Shown here in pieces: positions 39,165 through 51,837 of a stretch of DNA of 64,000 bases. The DNA is from Trachelipus rathkii. Taxonomy: Eukaryota; Arthropoda; Malacostraca; Isopoda; Trachelipodidae. A program made the position numbers and the translations under genes. The stretch covers positions 1 through 64,000 of the forward strand of contig JABUQX010022859.1 of the NCBI GenBank assembly GCA_015478945.1, read 5' to 3'. The notes below the pieces were generated by a model. The model made no database searches. It was given only the letters and a program-made list of their open reading frames with translations, and was not told where the DNA came from. Every line of letters begins with the position of its first letter. Position 1 is the first letter of the stretch.

Positions 39165-39460
39165 TTTTGGGTAGGTTTTATAAAAATTGGTGGAGGTTCT
39201 TGCCCACAAATACCTCAATTAGGAATACAAGAACCTGAGAAACCCCAATCTTTATCAGTTCCAATGATGATTTCTTGCCATTTAATATTATACAGGTCCC
39301 TACCTTTCAAACATTGCTATATTTAATTGCGGACAACCACTCCTATAGCACACTAGGAATAACTTGTGCATCAACCTTTTATGGGGTACCTTATCAAAAG
39401 ATTTACTAAAATCTCAATATACAATATCATCTGGCTCTCATTTTCACACACTCACAATTT
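39165..39460 (-). pseudogene. Fragment of a CR1-like LINE RT
   Basis: The minus strand reads DFSKSFDKVPHKRLMHKLF (39,350-39,416), a clear RT motif of the type DFSKAFDKVPHKRL. Flanking sequence is too decayed to read, so this is a small fossil fragment upstream of the DHTKD1-like gene. Confidence 0.7.
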
Positions 39461-39519
39461 ATACACCCTAGATCCCAAAAGATTCAGTAAAGGTTTATAT
39501 TCTTTTGATTAAGATTCTC

Positions 39520-40289
<770 letters not shown>

Positions 40290-40292
<3 letters not shown>

Positions 40293-41979
40293 TACAAATA
40301 ACAAGATTTAGATTATAATGTGGTTATATAATTATATACTGGTAGATTTATAGAAAATAATGTCAATATGAAAACATGATAATTTATTTATTTATACAAG
40401 GTCATGGCATGGCCTAAACATCTGCCCCACTTAACAAATATTTTTGGTTTAAAACTTTGTATTTAAATCATAAAATTAATAATAGATTTAAAATATAAGT
40501 AAATGAATATAGTGTATATAAAATATATGGTACATATGAAACAAAAATAAAACAAACAAATAAAATAAAGATAAAATAAAATAAAAAAAAATTAAGAAAT
40601 AAAATAAATTTAAATAAAATAAAGTAAGTAAAAATACTAAATACAGCTAACCCAAATATAATAAGACGTAGTTATATAAACATTTATGAGTCCATAGTAA
40701 ACATGTGAAATAAGAAAATAAAAGAAAATGAAATAAAATAAAAAAAAATAATAAAATAAAATATGGATAATTCATTATAAAATAAAATTATATAAAATAA
40801 AACATTTATGAACTGACCAATAAAAAAATAAAGAAATAAGAAAATTACAAAACTTTACAACAGGGCTCATAGCTTCATCGATGTTGCTAAGACAGTTGCT
40901 ACGCCAGCGTTGCCAATTAAAATTTTTGAAAGGAATCAATTATGTACAAATAAGCACCAAAAAGCAATGAAACTGATACGAAAAAATACCTGAACTAACC
41001 ACTAAGTTCAAAATAGTTTGAATCAGCTCCGACTCCAGGGTCATGGAGATATCGCAAGGGGTCTCAGCTGGAGCAGAGCTACTCTAATTATCTTTACCTC
41101 CGAAGAGCCGGAACTTAAGATATGGAAACGTTTCGGAGCGTTTTGAAGCTCGAAGATCGAACATGTTCACATAGTGTATTAATATTAATTATCTGTGATG
41201 TTCATTTGAACCTCTCCAAAGCTCGGCCGTATCATCATCCAATAATACCATGAATAAACGTTAGAATTTTCAAAATTTGAAATTATGAAATTTGTGAAAA
41301 CCAAAATAATTATAAAAAAAAAAATCTTATGAACGTCGACATATATTTCTTCTATTTTATTCATCCATTTAATATTTAGTTTAAGTTTTTTCAAATTCAA
41401 TGTTTTAGTGTTCCCCCTCTCCTTTATTTGGTGTCTAGCTTTCTAAGCACGATACTTTTTTTCTCATGGTTAATAAAAAAAATCACCAAATTTCAAATTG
41501 CACATGGATCACTTCAAATTAAGTTCTCTCTGTATTCACAGGTTTCAAAAGTCAAGGTATCAATAATAAAGAAAAATCAAAATCAATGGTAACAGGAGAT
41601 AATTTCTTCTTCATCACTATATCAATCTCTCACTATCTTTTATCTTTCACAAACCTAATTACCCCCTAAGTTAAGTTTTTGTAAATTGTAGGTAATACAG
41701 GCTAATTTGCAAGGAACAAAATTTAAAACATGGTAGAATACTGTGTTTAAAGTAAGAACCAATAGTTGTTCTTTATATCAAATTATTAATTTAAAGTTTT
41801 AAACTATAATAAATTAATAATAAAATTTTATAAGCCTTAATTGGTGGGCACCTCCTATAAAGACTAAATTAGTAAGTTGACATAAAGAGTAATCTATTGG
41901 ACTCTTACTATAAAGTTTGTTTTTTGAAGCAGGGCTAGTGATGTTTTTGATTTTTTTGATTTTTTTAAAAAAAATTTCA
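40290..41979. other. AT-rich intergenic sequence, no gene recognised
   Basis: Mostly A-rich sequence with AAAATAAAAT runs (40,540-40,800). A less AT-rich, apparently unique stretch at 40,855-41,180 could include distal promoter or an untranslated exon of a neighbouring gene, but nothing supports a specific call. Confidence 0.45.
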
Positions 41980-42309
41980 GGGATGGCACGAAAAAAATCA
42001 AATAAAAAAAATCAACAGATTTTTTTTACTTGATTGCAGAGTTGATTGTTTTATTAAAAAATCATGATTTTTTGTTTTTTTTGTTTTTTTGTATATTTAA
42101 GTGATTTAACTTCAATAAAAATAAAAAAAATTAAAATGAAACTATATATATTATGAAGTTTTTAATATATATTTTTTAATATCCAACAAACTATTGGCAT
42201 TGTAACCCGTAAGTCTGTAACATTCTTTAGTGTTGATGTTTCATTGTTTCCATTTTAAGATTTTGAACCCAGAGCTAGGGCCTAGGGTTAAAAATTGAAA
42301 ATTAATACC

Positions 42310-42660
42310 AGATGCAGACTAATTATATTGAAGGGGTTAGGTGAGGATCTTGAATAACCACCTTCAACAAGAGTGATAATAGATGTTGAAGAGAGTGAGC
42401 GTTGTCACGATAAAGTGACATTTCTTCCCGGAGGCTGCTTGGGGCTAGCAGCTAGCCTCCTGCCCCAGACGCGACATTATATATATTGTTTTTGTATAAT
42501 GTCGTATAATAGATATGTTAGGCCAGTATTTAAATATTGTCTACAATTTTAGCACCCTTATTAGAAATAAAGACATAGATATGCTGCAGAGGGCGCAACG
42601 TAAAGCAACGAGGAGGTAGATTTTTGGCTTTGAGGATAGAATTTAGGCAGCCTCCTGCCC
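42310..42660. repeat. ~330-bp segment, direct repeat copy 1
   Basis: The GGTGAGGATCTTGAATAACC ... GTGAGCGTTGTCACGATAAA ... CTCCTGCCCCAGAC ... LINE fossil block recurs in the same order at 43,160-43,490. The two flank a ~500-base GC-richer stretch (42,670-43,160) with no recognised gene. Confidence 0.85.
42490..42620 (+). pseudogene. LINE C-terminal fossil (RT thumb region), copy 1
   Basis: Translation gives VRPVFKYCLQF, then KDIDMLQRAQRKATRR, matching the CR1/RTE-type YVRPxLEYCxQVWxP...DIxxLExVQRRATR block downstream of the RT catalytic core. Stops interrupt it. An almost identical copy is at 43,340-43,475 and an indel-rich one at 54,480-54,620. Confidence 0.78.
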
Positions 42661-42669
42661 CAGACGCCC

Positions 42670-43165
42670 CACTACTCCCAGTGACAATGCCGCGAGCTTC
42701 CGCTCTCGGACTTGGTTGGAGACGTCAGTTGTAGGCCAGTAGCTATCAAGTGAGCGTGGTGTGCACACATTAAGGTCACTAGAGGCTTCGACCACTCTGT
42801 ACTCTTACGTGCAGTTGGTCCACACCTGCAGTGAGAAGCACAGTACAGGCGGCACAGGATGACCGAAGAGAGTAGCGCCCAGTAGAAGAAACTTGATTTG
42901 ATGGTTATTTGGTTAATCGAATGGCTGGTCGGCTGACCAATTTGCTTGCTTGTTGGTCGATCGGTTGACCAGTGTGGGAGGTAAACAGTTGATTGATGTA
43001 ACGTTCGTTGAACGTTGTAGCAAAACAAACTCTTCAGGAAGAAGCACTTTTGGCGAGTGTCAACCATACGAGATGTCTTACCACAGCGAACAACTTGGAG
43101 AGGGGCTTACTGTTTGCTGGTGTTCGTTGTGTGCCACTCCAGTGGCACGTGTCACTCTGGTGGTC
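42670..43165. other. GC-richer segment between direct repeats
   Basis: About 500 bases of higher GC with no recognised protein on either strand. It contains the local inverted pair GGCTGACCAA ... TTGGTCGATCGGTTGACCAG (42,930-42,975) and CCAGTGGCACGTG ... ACTCTGGTGG near its right end. It may be a separate insertion, since it is bracketed by direct repeats. Confidence 0.45.
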
Positions 43166-43495
43166 ACCAATTTGAAGGGGTTATAGGTGAGGATCTTGAA
43201 TAACCACCTTCAATAATAGAAGATTATTAGATGTTGAAAGTGAGCGTTGTCACGATAAAGTAGCGTTTCTTCGGAGGCTCTGCTTAGGGAGTTATCAATG
43301 GGGCTATGGCCTCCTGCCCCAGACATACAATATATATATTGTTTTTGTATAATGTCGTATAATAGATATGTTAGGCCAGTATTTAAATATTGTCTACAAT
43401 TTTAGCACCCTTATTAGAAATAAAGACATAGATATGCTGCAGAGGGCGCAACGTAAAGCAACGAGGAGGTAGATTTTTAGCTTTGAGGATAAGAA
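43160..43495. repeat. ~330-bp segment, direct repeat copy 2, with LINE fossil
   Basis: Second copy of the block at 42,310-42,660. It includes the KDIDMLQRAQRKATRR LINE fossil (43,340-43,475) and leads straight into the A/B minisatellite. Confidence 0.85.
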
Positions 43496-43504
43496 TAGGC
43501 GTGA

Positions 43505-43985
43505 AGTTGTCTAGATAGGCTCATGCGGCTTCTTAAGTATTATTCTTATTTATTATTTATTATGGGTTGACTGGGATATTCTATAGAGGGGCCAATGCGG
43601 CTTCTCAATTATTATTTTTAATTATTAATTATTATTAGTTGACTGGGACCAGTCTAGATAATCCCATACTGCTTCTTAAGTATTATTCTTATTTATTATT
43701 TATTATGGGTTGACTGGGACATTCTACAGGGGCCAATGCGGCTTCTTAATTATTATATTTTATTGATTGACTGGGACAGTCTAAATAGGACCATGCGGCT
43801 TCTTAAGTGTTTTTCTTATTTATTATGGGTTGACTGGGACATTCTAGAGGGGTTAACGCAGCTTCTTAGTTAATATTCCTAATTATTAATTATTATGGGT
43901 CATAGTATTATGGGTTGACTGGGACAGTCTATATAGGCCCATGCTGCTTCTGAATTATTATTCTTATTTATTAATTATAATGGAT
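43505..43985 (+). repeat. A/B alternating minisatellite, array 1
   Basis: Seven units of about 60-75 bases, each TTGACTGGGACA followed by a variable core, ATGCGGCTTCTTAA and an ATT-rich spacer. Two core types alternate strictly, B-A-B-A-B-A-B. Type A has ATTCTAGAGGGGCCAATG, type B AGTCTAGATAGGCCCATG. The real repeat unit is therefore a dimer of about 135 bases. Confidence 0.93.
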
Positions 43986-43990
43986 TGAGT

Positions 43991-44690
43991 CCAGGGTTGG
44001 GGATTTTTTGGATTTTTTGAGAAAAAAAATCAATTTTGGATTTTTTGGATGTTTTGAGATTCGTGACGTCACGCGAAATATAATTTGTAAACGTACTTTT
44101 TTTAAGTTTGACATAGTATTATTTTTAACCCTAGGCCTTAGCTCTGAGTTCAAAATCTTAAAATAGGCCCTATAGACCAGGGATGGCACGGAAAAAATCA
44201 ATTGATTTTTTCAACTGATTTGTTCACTTGATTTTTTGCTCAAAAAAATCATTATTTCTTTTTTTTTTTTGCTTTTTATATATATATTTTTTATTTTTTT
44301 TTTTTTTTTGTATATTTCAGTGATTTAACCTCAATGGAAATAAAAATTATAATAATAATATCATAGCAAGGCAACTCTGTTACAAATTTCTACACTATAA
44401 AAATGTCAACAAAAGATCATGTTTCAAACATGTTTCTTTTATTTCTGATGTAATATATTATCAATATTAAAAATAACACTCTTTAATGTTGCTCTTTCAT
44501 TTTGTCATAGTCTATAGGGCCTATTTTAAGATTTTGAACTCGGAGCTAGGGCCTAGGGTTAAAAATAATACTATATCAAACTTAAAAAAAAAAAAGTTTG
44601 TTTACAAATTATATTTCGCGTGACGTCACGAATCTCAAAAAAATCAAAAAATCCAAAAAATCAAAAATAGATTTTTTCTCAAAAAAAACA
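43991..44690. repeat. Inverted-repeat segment with paired TGACGTCA palindromes
   Basis: The left part (43,991-44,185) and right part (44,510-44,690) are reverse complements: CCAGGGTTGGGGATTTTTTG..., TCGTGACGTCACGCGAAATA, AACCCTAGGCC..AGCTC and AAAATCTTAAAATAGG-CCCTATAGAC all recur inverted. Each arm has one perfect TGACGTCA (44,064-44,071 and 44,621-44,628). It interrupts the minisatellite tail of copy E1. Confidence 0.85.
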
Positions 44691-44747
44691 AGAAATGGGA
44701 CACTCTAGCTAGATTCTGCGTCTTCTTACTGTCTTCAATGCTGTCTT

Positions 44748-44931
<184 letters not shown>

Positions 44932-45029
44932 TGTAAAATCAAGAATTTGAAAAAAAAAAAATCAATAAAATCAAAATTGATTTTTATCTTAAAAAAAATC
45001 AAAAAAAAAATCCCCAACCCTGATTTTTT

Positions 45030-45760
45030 TTTTAATTTATGTAAAGAACCTTTTAGTTTTTTTTATTAAAATTCAAATTGGCTTTTTAACTATTATTTTT
45101 TATAAAATTAGTAAATAATCCTAATAATTACCAAATTAATAATAAGTTTAGTAAATATCATTATTATTTAGTTTAATTAAGTTATTTAAATTATATACAT
45201 ACTGTATAATTCCTGAGTGCTCCAATTAGACTAATTTTAGTTATTTCTTGATTTAAAATGATTTGAAACCACAGTTATGAATTTATTTATTATATAGATG
45301 AAATATACTTATCATTAATTAGGCGATAAGAATGATTAATTAATAATTTAGGGAAACAAAATTTGACTAAAAAATTAAAAAAATTTTAAAAGGGAATGCG
45401 TGCAAAGTAAAATTTAGTGATATTTAACCATGAGAAAAAGGTATCGCGCTCTTAGAGAAGCTAGATAGTAGATAAAAAAAAATGAATGAAAGAATAAAAT
45501 AGACGAAATATATATGGAAGTATGTAAGAGTTTAAAGAATGCTTCAAGCGTAGTTTTTAAAGCACCCTGCTAATTTGAACATCAGCTTCTCCTTTGGAGA
45601 CATTGTGGGTTATAAATTGCTCCAATGTGTAGAGATGACAATTTGAATGATGTCAGGTTTATCCATCTCCCTTTTTTAACAATACACTTTTGATCTTATT
45701 GTCATGCCCAACAATGACATCCAGAACTCTGCCCAAAAGCCAGAAGGGTATATGCTTGTT
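45030..45760. other. AT-rich intergenic stretch
   Basis: No gene or repeat motif recognised. Confidence 0.45.
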
Positions 45761-45769
45761 TATTACATA

Positions 45770-46480
45770 ACTTTCATATCCAGTCAATCCCAATTTCGTC
45801 TCCATTCCAGATCATTTCACCAGTAATTCCATTTGTACCTGCTGATTTACCATTTTTCACCTTTCTTAATATACCTATATTACCTCCTCCCTACTAATTA
45901 CCTTATGCGCAAAATACCAACTTCCTCCTACACCATCAAACCCACACATATTCACCATTACCTCTTCATTATTCTATGAAAGTTCCCATTAATCTCTTTC
46001 TTAACCATTCCTACTTTCCTTTCAGAACAGCTTCCGATTTTCTTGTAAATATCCATTCAAAACCTCTCTCCAAGCTATCCATCTACCTCTTTTCTCATCC
46101 TACATACTGTATATGCAACTTTTAGTCTTATTTTTTTCCTTCTTAGAAATTTACATCTCCTTTCTTTCAAAACCTCATCATTGACTTTTAAAACTTTCAA
46201 CCACGCCTCGTATTACTTTTATCCGTATGCAACAACTCTTCATTCCACAATTCATTATATTGACATTCTTAATTCCTACTTTAGTACACTCGCATACTTC
46301 TCTTGAATTACTAACAAACGGTTCCTTCATATGAGTCCAGATTTGTTCAGCTTATCAGTATGTAACAACTCTTCATTCCACAACTCATTATATTGACATT
46401 CTTAATTCCTACTTCAGTACACTCACATACTTCTCCAAACCCTTCATATGAGTCCAGATTTGTTCAGCTTCACCCTCTTC
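45770..46480 (-). pseudogene. RTE-like LINE copy C fragment
   Basis: On the minus strand, NGKSAGTNGITGEMIWNG (45,795-45,870) parallels SKSVGIDGITGEIIKNLG of copy A, and WNEELL is visible further upstream (about 46,245). It covers the linker and first RT motif only. Within it, a 133-base block is duplicated in tandem (46,229-46,361 and 46,362 to about 46,475). Confidence 0.72.
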
Positions 46481-46523
46481 ACATTCAACTAACTTACTTG
46501 CAAGTTGCAAGTGCTCTCATACA

Positions 46524-46690
46524 GAGATGGCACGAAAAAATCAAATGAAAAAATCAACTGATTTTTTTACTTGATTTTCTTATAAAAAAATCATTATTTT
46601 TTTGATTTTTTCTTTTTTTATATTTTTAAAAAAATATATATTTTTTTTTGTATATTTAAGTGATTTAACTCAAAGTTTACCTTATAGGGT
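46524..46690. repeat. Composite-repeat left end (third copy, truncated)
   Basis: GAGATGGCACGAAAAAATCAAATG-type sequence with (GATTTTTT) runs, then GTATATTTAAGTGATTTAACT, as at the left ends of the copies starting near 41,980 and 49,474. It is truncated by, or joined to, the foldback element that follows. Confidence 0.75.
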
Positions 46691-46694
46691 AAGC

Positions 46695-47543
46695 TTTCAA
46701 AAAATTTTTTTTTTTAAATTTGTCAAAAATTTTCTTTTGAGTATACAAAAAAATTATCTAAGTGTAAAAGATGCATCTAGCCCGACTGTACAAGCTCTGA
46801 AAATTTGATGTTGATCCGGTAAGTAAGAAAAAAATAATCATCTTCACTTTTCCAAAAATTCAAACGTTTGAAAAAGTGAAATATTGAGATATTTTTTTTC
46901 CTACTTGTCCGATCAACATCAAATTTTCAGGGCTGTATAGTCGGGCTAGAGGCATCTTTTTTACTTAGATAATTTTTTGGTATACTCAAAAGAAAATTTT
47001 TTAAAAATTTTCAAAATTTTTTTTTTGAAATGTTCCAAAACACAATCCAAAACTATGCATGATACAAAAATTATCTAGTAACAATGTGCATCTCTCCCGG
47101 ACTAATAATGCCCCTGAAAATTGCATCCACCTCGCACGAACAAGAAAAAAAATTAATCGCAATTTTCATTTTAAAATCCAAAAAAAGTGTGTTTTGAAAA
47201 TTGGACAACGCTAGCACAAGCAAAACTCAAAAAAATCGAAAAAGTAACGTTTATAATAATATATAGTAAGAAAAACATATTATGCTATCAACGTTTGAAG
47301 TCATTCGGAAAAAAATCTGAAAGTTGTTAAGAAATGTCAAAACATGGTTTTTGAAAAAATTAGAAAGTTCTGAAAACAGAATGACCTACAGACATCATGA
47401 AAAACAATCTAAAACGACGTTAAGACAAAAACAGCTACATTGGTGTTTATAGGGTAAAATCGGCAGATAATTCCGAATTTTATGTTCATTTTTAGGGGGA
47501 GTGAAAATTGGGCTTAGCGTGAACCGAAAATTGGATCTTCCCC
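46695..47543. mobile_element. Foldback element, copy 2 (left arm truncated)
   Basis: This shares the arm sequence of the element at 5,349-6,660: AAAATTTGATGTTG, CACTTTTCC...GGAAAAGTG centre, CATCAAATTTTCAGGGC, TCCAAAAAAAGTGTGTTTTG, CCGAATTTTATG, TTGGGCTTAGCGTGAA. It ends ATTGGATCTTCCCC at 47,543. The left arm starts inside the family sequence, so it has lost its outer end. There are many single-base differences. Confidence 0.83.
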
Positions 47544-47589
47544 TAATTTTAAAAGTAAATATCAGGATGGATTGGAAAGGTGTATGTTT

Positions 47590-47950
47590 CATAAAGTAGG
47601 GTAGTCCTTCTCACAACAGCTAGGTCACAGGCCAGAGACTCGCACAACTTCCCGGACCCCACCCCGTAGGGTAGCTGTAGATGTGACCTCAAAAGATCTT
47701 CCCGGAACTCCACGCCGGCCTCCCACCCGTGAACCACACGGAACCTAAATAACTTCACGTTGAGCCCCGAGATTATACGCCAAAATGCAGGACAGCCTCA
47801 AGGTTCGGGTCCCCCAGAATTGGCGGCCCAGTCAAAGACGAAAAGGACCGGTTTTTAGCCTGCATCCTCATCCACGGGGAAGTGTGAGGTGGGCTGAAGA
47901 CCCTAGTCACTGGAAGGCCCAAGAGGCTGTGATAGGAAAAATGGGAAGAT
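47590..47950 (-). repeat. Dispersed GC-rich repeat, copy 2
   Basis: Same order of blocks as at 24,690-25,110 (CACACGG, GAGATTATACGCC, CAGGACAGCCTC, AAGGTTCGGG, ACCGGTTTTTA). On the minus strand the frame FRFRVVHGWEAGVEFREDLL and SGKLCESLACDLAVVR is open and may be a decayed protein fragment of unknown identity. Confidence 0.6.
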
Positions 47951-48219
47951 AACTTCTTTCAAATTAAGTATACATAAACGGTCTGGGAGGAAGTTCAAAA
48001 AAAAAAATTGCAATGGAGGAAGAGGATTGAAAGATACAGACAATTAATTCGAAATGAGGTGAAATAAAGAAGATTAAAAGATTACATATGTGACAAATGC
48101 ACATACCAGTGCTGGGGCTGGAGGTTGCACATGTCAATCAATGAGATTTATATGGGACAAAAGAAAATATAACATATAACACCCTGACAAGAACATACAA
48201 TACAATACAATATAAGGCC

Positions 48220-49055
48220 TAGTATATATATATAATAATATATTATATAAGTATAATAATATATATAAGATATAACACACTCAAAAATTAATATATATAA
48301 TAATATATAATATAGATATATATATAATATACTATATATATATATTATATATATAACTATATATAATTAATATATATATATATAATATATATATAATATA
48401 GTAGTAATATATAATATAAATAAATATACTATATATAATATTAATATATATATAAATAAATAATAATATATATATATATATAGATATAATATTATATAAC
48501 CGGTATATATATATAGTATAATATAATATAATATAATATATATATAATATATACATATATATATATAATATATAATATATCTAATATATAAATATATATA
48601 TATTATATATATATAATATAAATATATATATTTACATATAATAATATATAATATATATATAATATAAGTATATATATATATAATATATAATATAATATAA
48701 TATATAATATATATAATATATATATATAAAATATATATATATATATATAATATATTATATAATGATATACCGTATATTATAATATATATATATACTATAT
48801 ATAATAATTAGATAATATAATATATATATATATATATAATATATATATAATAAATATTATATATAAAAATATATATATATATATATATATAATAATATAT
48901 ATTAATATACCGTATATATAGAATATATAAATATATAATATAAATTATATATAAATTATAAAATAGATTATATATAATATATATATATATAATATAATAA
49001 GTTAAAAATATATAATATATATATATATAGTATAATATTATATATATATATTATA
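48220..49055. repeat. TA-rich low-complexity block
   Basis: About 830 bases of imperfect TA/ATA repeats with occasional other bases, probably an error-laden (TA)n microsatellite. Confidence 0.92.
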
Positions 49056-49064
49056 AAGTAAAAG

Positions 49065-49265
49065 TGTAGGGAGGTTGACTCGCGACTCTCATGCGAGCAG
49101 ACGCTGGATCAATCCTTCCGCGTATTCAGTTGGAAGTTTATCTTCCTGGGCATAGAATTGAAAACGCGAGATCTTGCGAACGACGGTGGTGGCCGCTGGT
49201 ATGATGCCGGCCTAAAGTTTGATTTCCTGTATCTCCCGTGTTACCCTCTGAAAAGGATAAAGCAC
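49065..49265 (+). repeat. Possible tRNA-derived SINE head
   Basis: GGTTGACTCGCGACTCTCAT is followed by GCGAGCAGACGCTGGATCAA and TCC. CTCGC and GCGAG can pair as an anticodon-like stem with CAT in the loop, and CTGGATCAATCC resembles a B-box/T-arm. Flanking TA microsatellites at both ends fit a SINE with simple tails. The loop sizes are off by one or two bases, so a functional tRNA is not proposed. Confidence 0.35.
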
Positions 49266-49289
49266 GTTAAATAGAAGTTCTAAATAATA

Positions 49290-49430
49290 GTAATATATAT
49301 ATATAATATATAATAATATTATATATATTATATATGAATATAATATATATATATATTAGATATATATATAATATATATAATATATAATATATATATATAT
49401 AAAATATATATATAAATATATATAATATAA
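49290..49430. repeat. (TA)n tract
   Basis: Imperfect TA dinucleotide run just upstream of composite copy E4. Confidence 0.9.
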
Positions 49431-49790
49431 AATGCAGCCTCCTCACACGATTGGATGGGGTGAGCGTAGCATCAGGAGGCACGTAAAAAAATCAAATGAA
49501 AAAATATCAACTGATTTTTTTACTTGATTTTTTTTAACATGAAATCATAATTTTTTGATTTTATTGATTTTTTGATTTTTTTAATTTTTTTATATTTTTT
49601 TATTATTTTTTTTTTTTAATTTAAGTGATTTAACTTCAATAGAAAGAAAAAATAAATAAAACAATTATAGTTATGAAGATTTTTAACACTTTTTTTTCAA
49701 TTCCAACAAACTAAATTGCTGTAACCATAAAGTCGTAAAACATTCTTTAGTGTTGCTGTTCATTGTTTCCATGAAGATTTTGAAACCCAC

Positions 49791-50569
49791 TGTAAGAAAA
49801 TTTATTCTTGAATAAATCTTCCTATTTTCCCTATTAATTGCTTTTTATAAAACTAAGGGATTAAAATAGTTAAAAAATTTAAGGAAATCTTTTCACCCGG
49901 TTTTTTTCACTAAGATTAGAGACTTCTTGGAATTTGGAAATTATCGTTGTTATTTGGCAACAATACACGGACGAAGCTTAAAGATAACAACAAAAGTAGA
50001 GTAGTAATAAAAAAATGGTTAACGCGAAAAATTTAAATCTGCTAGTGACGCGAGGTTTTTGTAAGCGAAAGCATTAAGAATATTATATACAGGGATAATA
50101 ATGAAAAATAAGTAAACGTTTTGTGTTATGTTATTCAACAATAGTTTCTGGTTCAGGTAATGATGAAGGTATTATTATTAAATAGAGAATTTTAGTTCCC
50201 AAACGGAAATTAGGCCTGGAGCTTTCTTTTATTCTACTTTACCCTTTCTCTATCGCAGCCCCTTCTCCCTACCTGGTTTTATTTTGGGCATTTCTCTATG
50301 CCTAGAATTCTATTTAAACCTTGACTAGAAAATAGAATATTTGTTTAATTTCCTTAAGCCTTATACTTTACAAGGCGTCGCTCCAAGTTTATTTCTTGAA
50401 TCATTAATTAAAACCTATATCTTATATAATTAGGTGAGTTTCTAACTTTAGTTTGTACTGAAGCACAATATGCGCGCTAGATTTGAATAATTGTAATATT
50501 GTCAAAATACGATTCTAACATTACTTAAATTTCATTCCTTATCTTTTGTTTCCAACAACATTTCCAACA
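49791..50569 (+). repeat. 5' LTR of the BEL/Pao-like element
   Basis: Direct repeat of 53,607-54,418. Shared blocks include ACTAAGGGATTAAAATAGT, CAAAAGTAGAG, AAAAAATGGTTAACGCG, TTTATTCTACTTTA, ACAAGGCGTCGCTCCAAGTT (ACAGGGCGTCGCCTCCAAGT in the other) and GCGCTAGATT..GAATAATTG. The end TTCCAACA is clear. The start is TGTAAGAA where TGTTGGAA is expected. Confidence 0.83.
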
Positions 50570-51239
50570 TCGGTTTCCAAGAAATAAACAAGACAGGTCG
50601 TCTAATTTTAATTGTCCCCTATCGGCTTATGCATTTGAATCAAAAATCATTACTCACCATATAGTTTATGAAATTTCCTTGTTACTGTGGAGACAGCGTC
50701 GCTAAATTGAATTAACACTGTAACGTAATTGTCTTTTGCAAAATATATACTCACTTTATACTTTTTGCCATGGCGAGATGGAAGTTGCCAATAACGTAAT
50801 CATTCCCGTCATTGTAGAACGAGATGATTTAAAAAGAAGGTGGAGGCTATCATAGCTAGATTAAAAACTAGCGGTAGTCCTTCCTTTATGTAAAGATAAT
50901 GATCTGAATAAAAAGTTATTTAAAAGTCTTTGGAAAAAGAACAGATAAATGTATTTATCAAATAAACTTAAATTAAAACTCTTATGAAATGTTTAAAATT
51001 GAGCGTAAAAACACTTTTGATTATAAATTAGATTAAGAGGAACAGATTTCCACTTTATCTGACAACTTAACAAAGCCTAACAAACTCTCAATTGCAAGCG
51101 AAACTCTGATGCCTTCCTTGCAAGCCCGATTGTAGGCCCTAGTTCTAATGTTTCGAAGAGGGCAGTGTCAATTTTAAACCTTTCAAGGTGGGCCAAAAAG
51201 TAGCTCTTCAGATAGAGAAGTTGAAGGTGATGAATCAGA

Positions 51240-51837
51240 TAAGTTAGCATTTTCACGCTTTCTTAGCAAAATTTAAAGCCGTAATAGAACGGGAATCCTG
51301 TTACCAAATGAGAGAAGCGATAATTGGATAAGCAATACTGTGAGATTGGCCTATGAAATGATAACATTTGAATCCAAGGCCCTCTAATTACCCCTCATTG
51401 CTTAGGCATGTTTAAAGACTGAATTTCTCGACCGAGATTTCATAGTAGAGAAAATAATTGTTAGGCTATTAGATATTTCTCCTCCTTCTGAAGATAATTT
51501 AGTTGAGGTGAAATCCTTTCTTAATGAGGTTAAGGCTTTAGCATATGATTTGAAGTCTTATGGATTAGATTTCCTTGCTCCTGATACTGCAGGTTTTAAA
51601 ATGATTAGTTCACTCGTAGTTAATAAATTACCTCCTAGGTTTATAAATTTGTTAATCGATAAGACACTAACTAATTACCCAAGTATAAATGACGTGTTTG
51701 AGAATTCGTCTACCTTAATGAAACGCTTGGAGCTGATGCAGAGATCTCAGCCTAAGCTTGAAAATAATAACGTAGGGAATAATAGATTTGGCAGACGCAA
51801 GAGTAATTATCATGATAACCCTAATAATAATGGTTAA
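51240..51837 (+). pseudogene. BEL/Pao-type gag remnant
   Basis: The open frame ends at the stop 51,835-51,837. It carries SFLNEVKALAYDLKSYGLDF, FKMISSLVVNKLPPRFINLL and NYPSINDVFENSSTLMKRLE, resembling the DUF1759-type gag of BEL/Pao elements (a conserved long helix, then (L/I)..KLP). The frame extends upstream of the first Met (51,508) with LKTEFLDRDFIVEKIIVRLL, broken by stops near 51,390. The C-terminus is Asn/Arg-rich; no zinc knuckle was seen. The family call is moderately sure; protein function is lost. Confidence 0.68.

Noticed and set aside
42672..43067. 131-codon minus-strand frame
   Set aside because: There is no family match, no splice or start context, and it lies in a repeat-bracketed segment.
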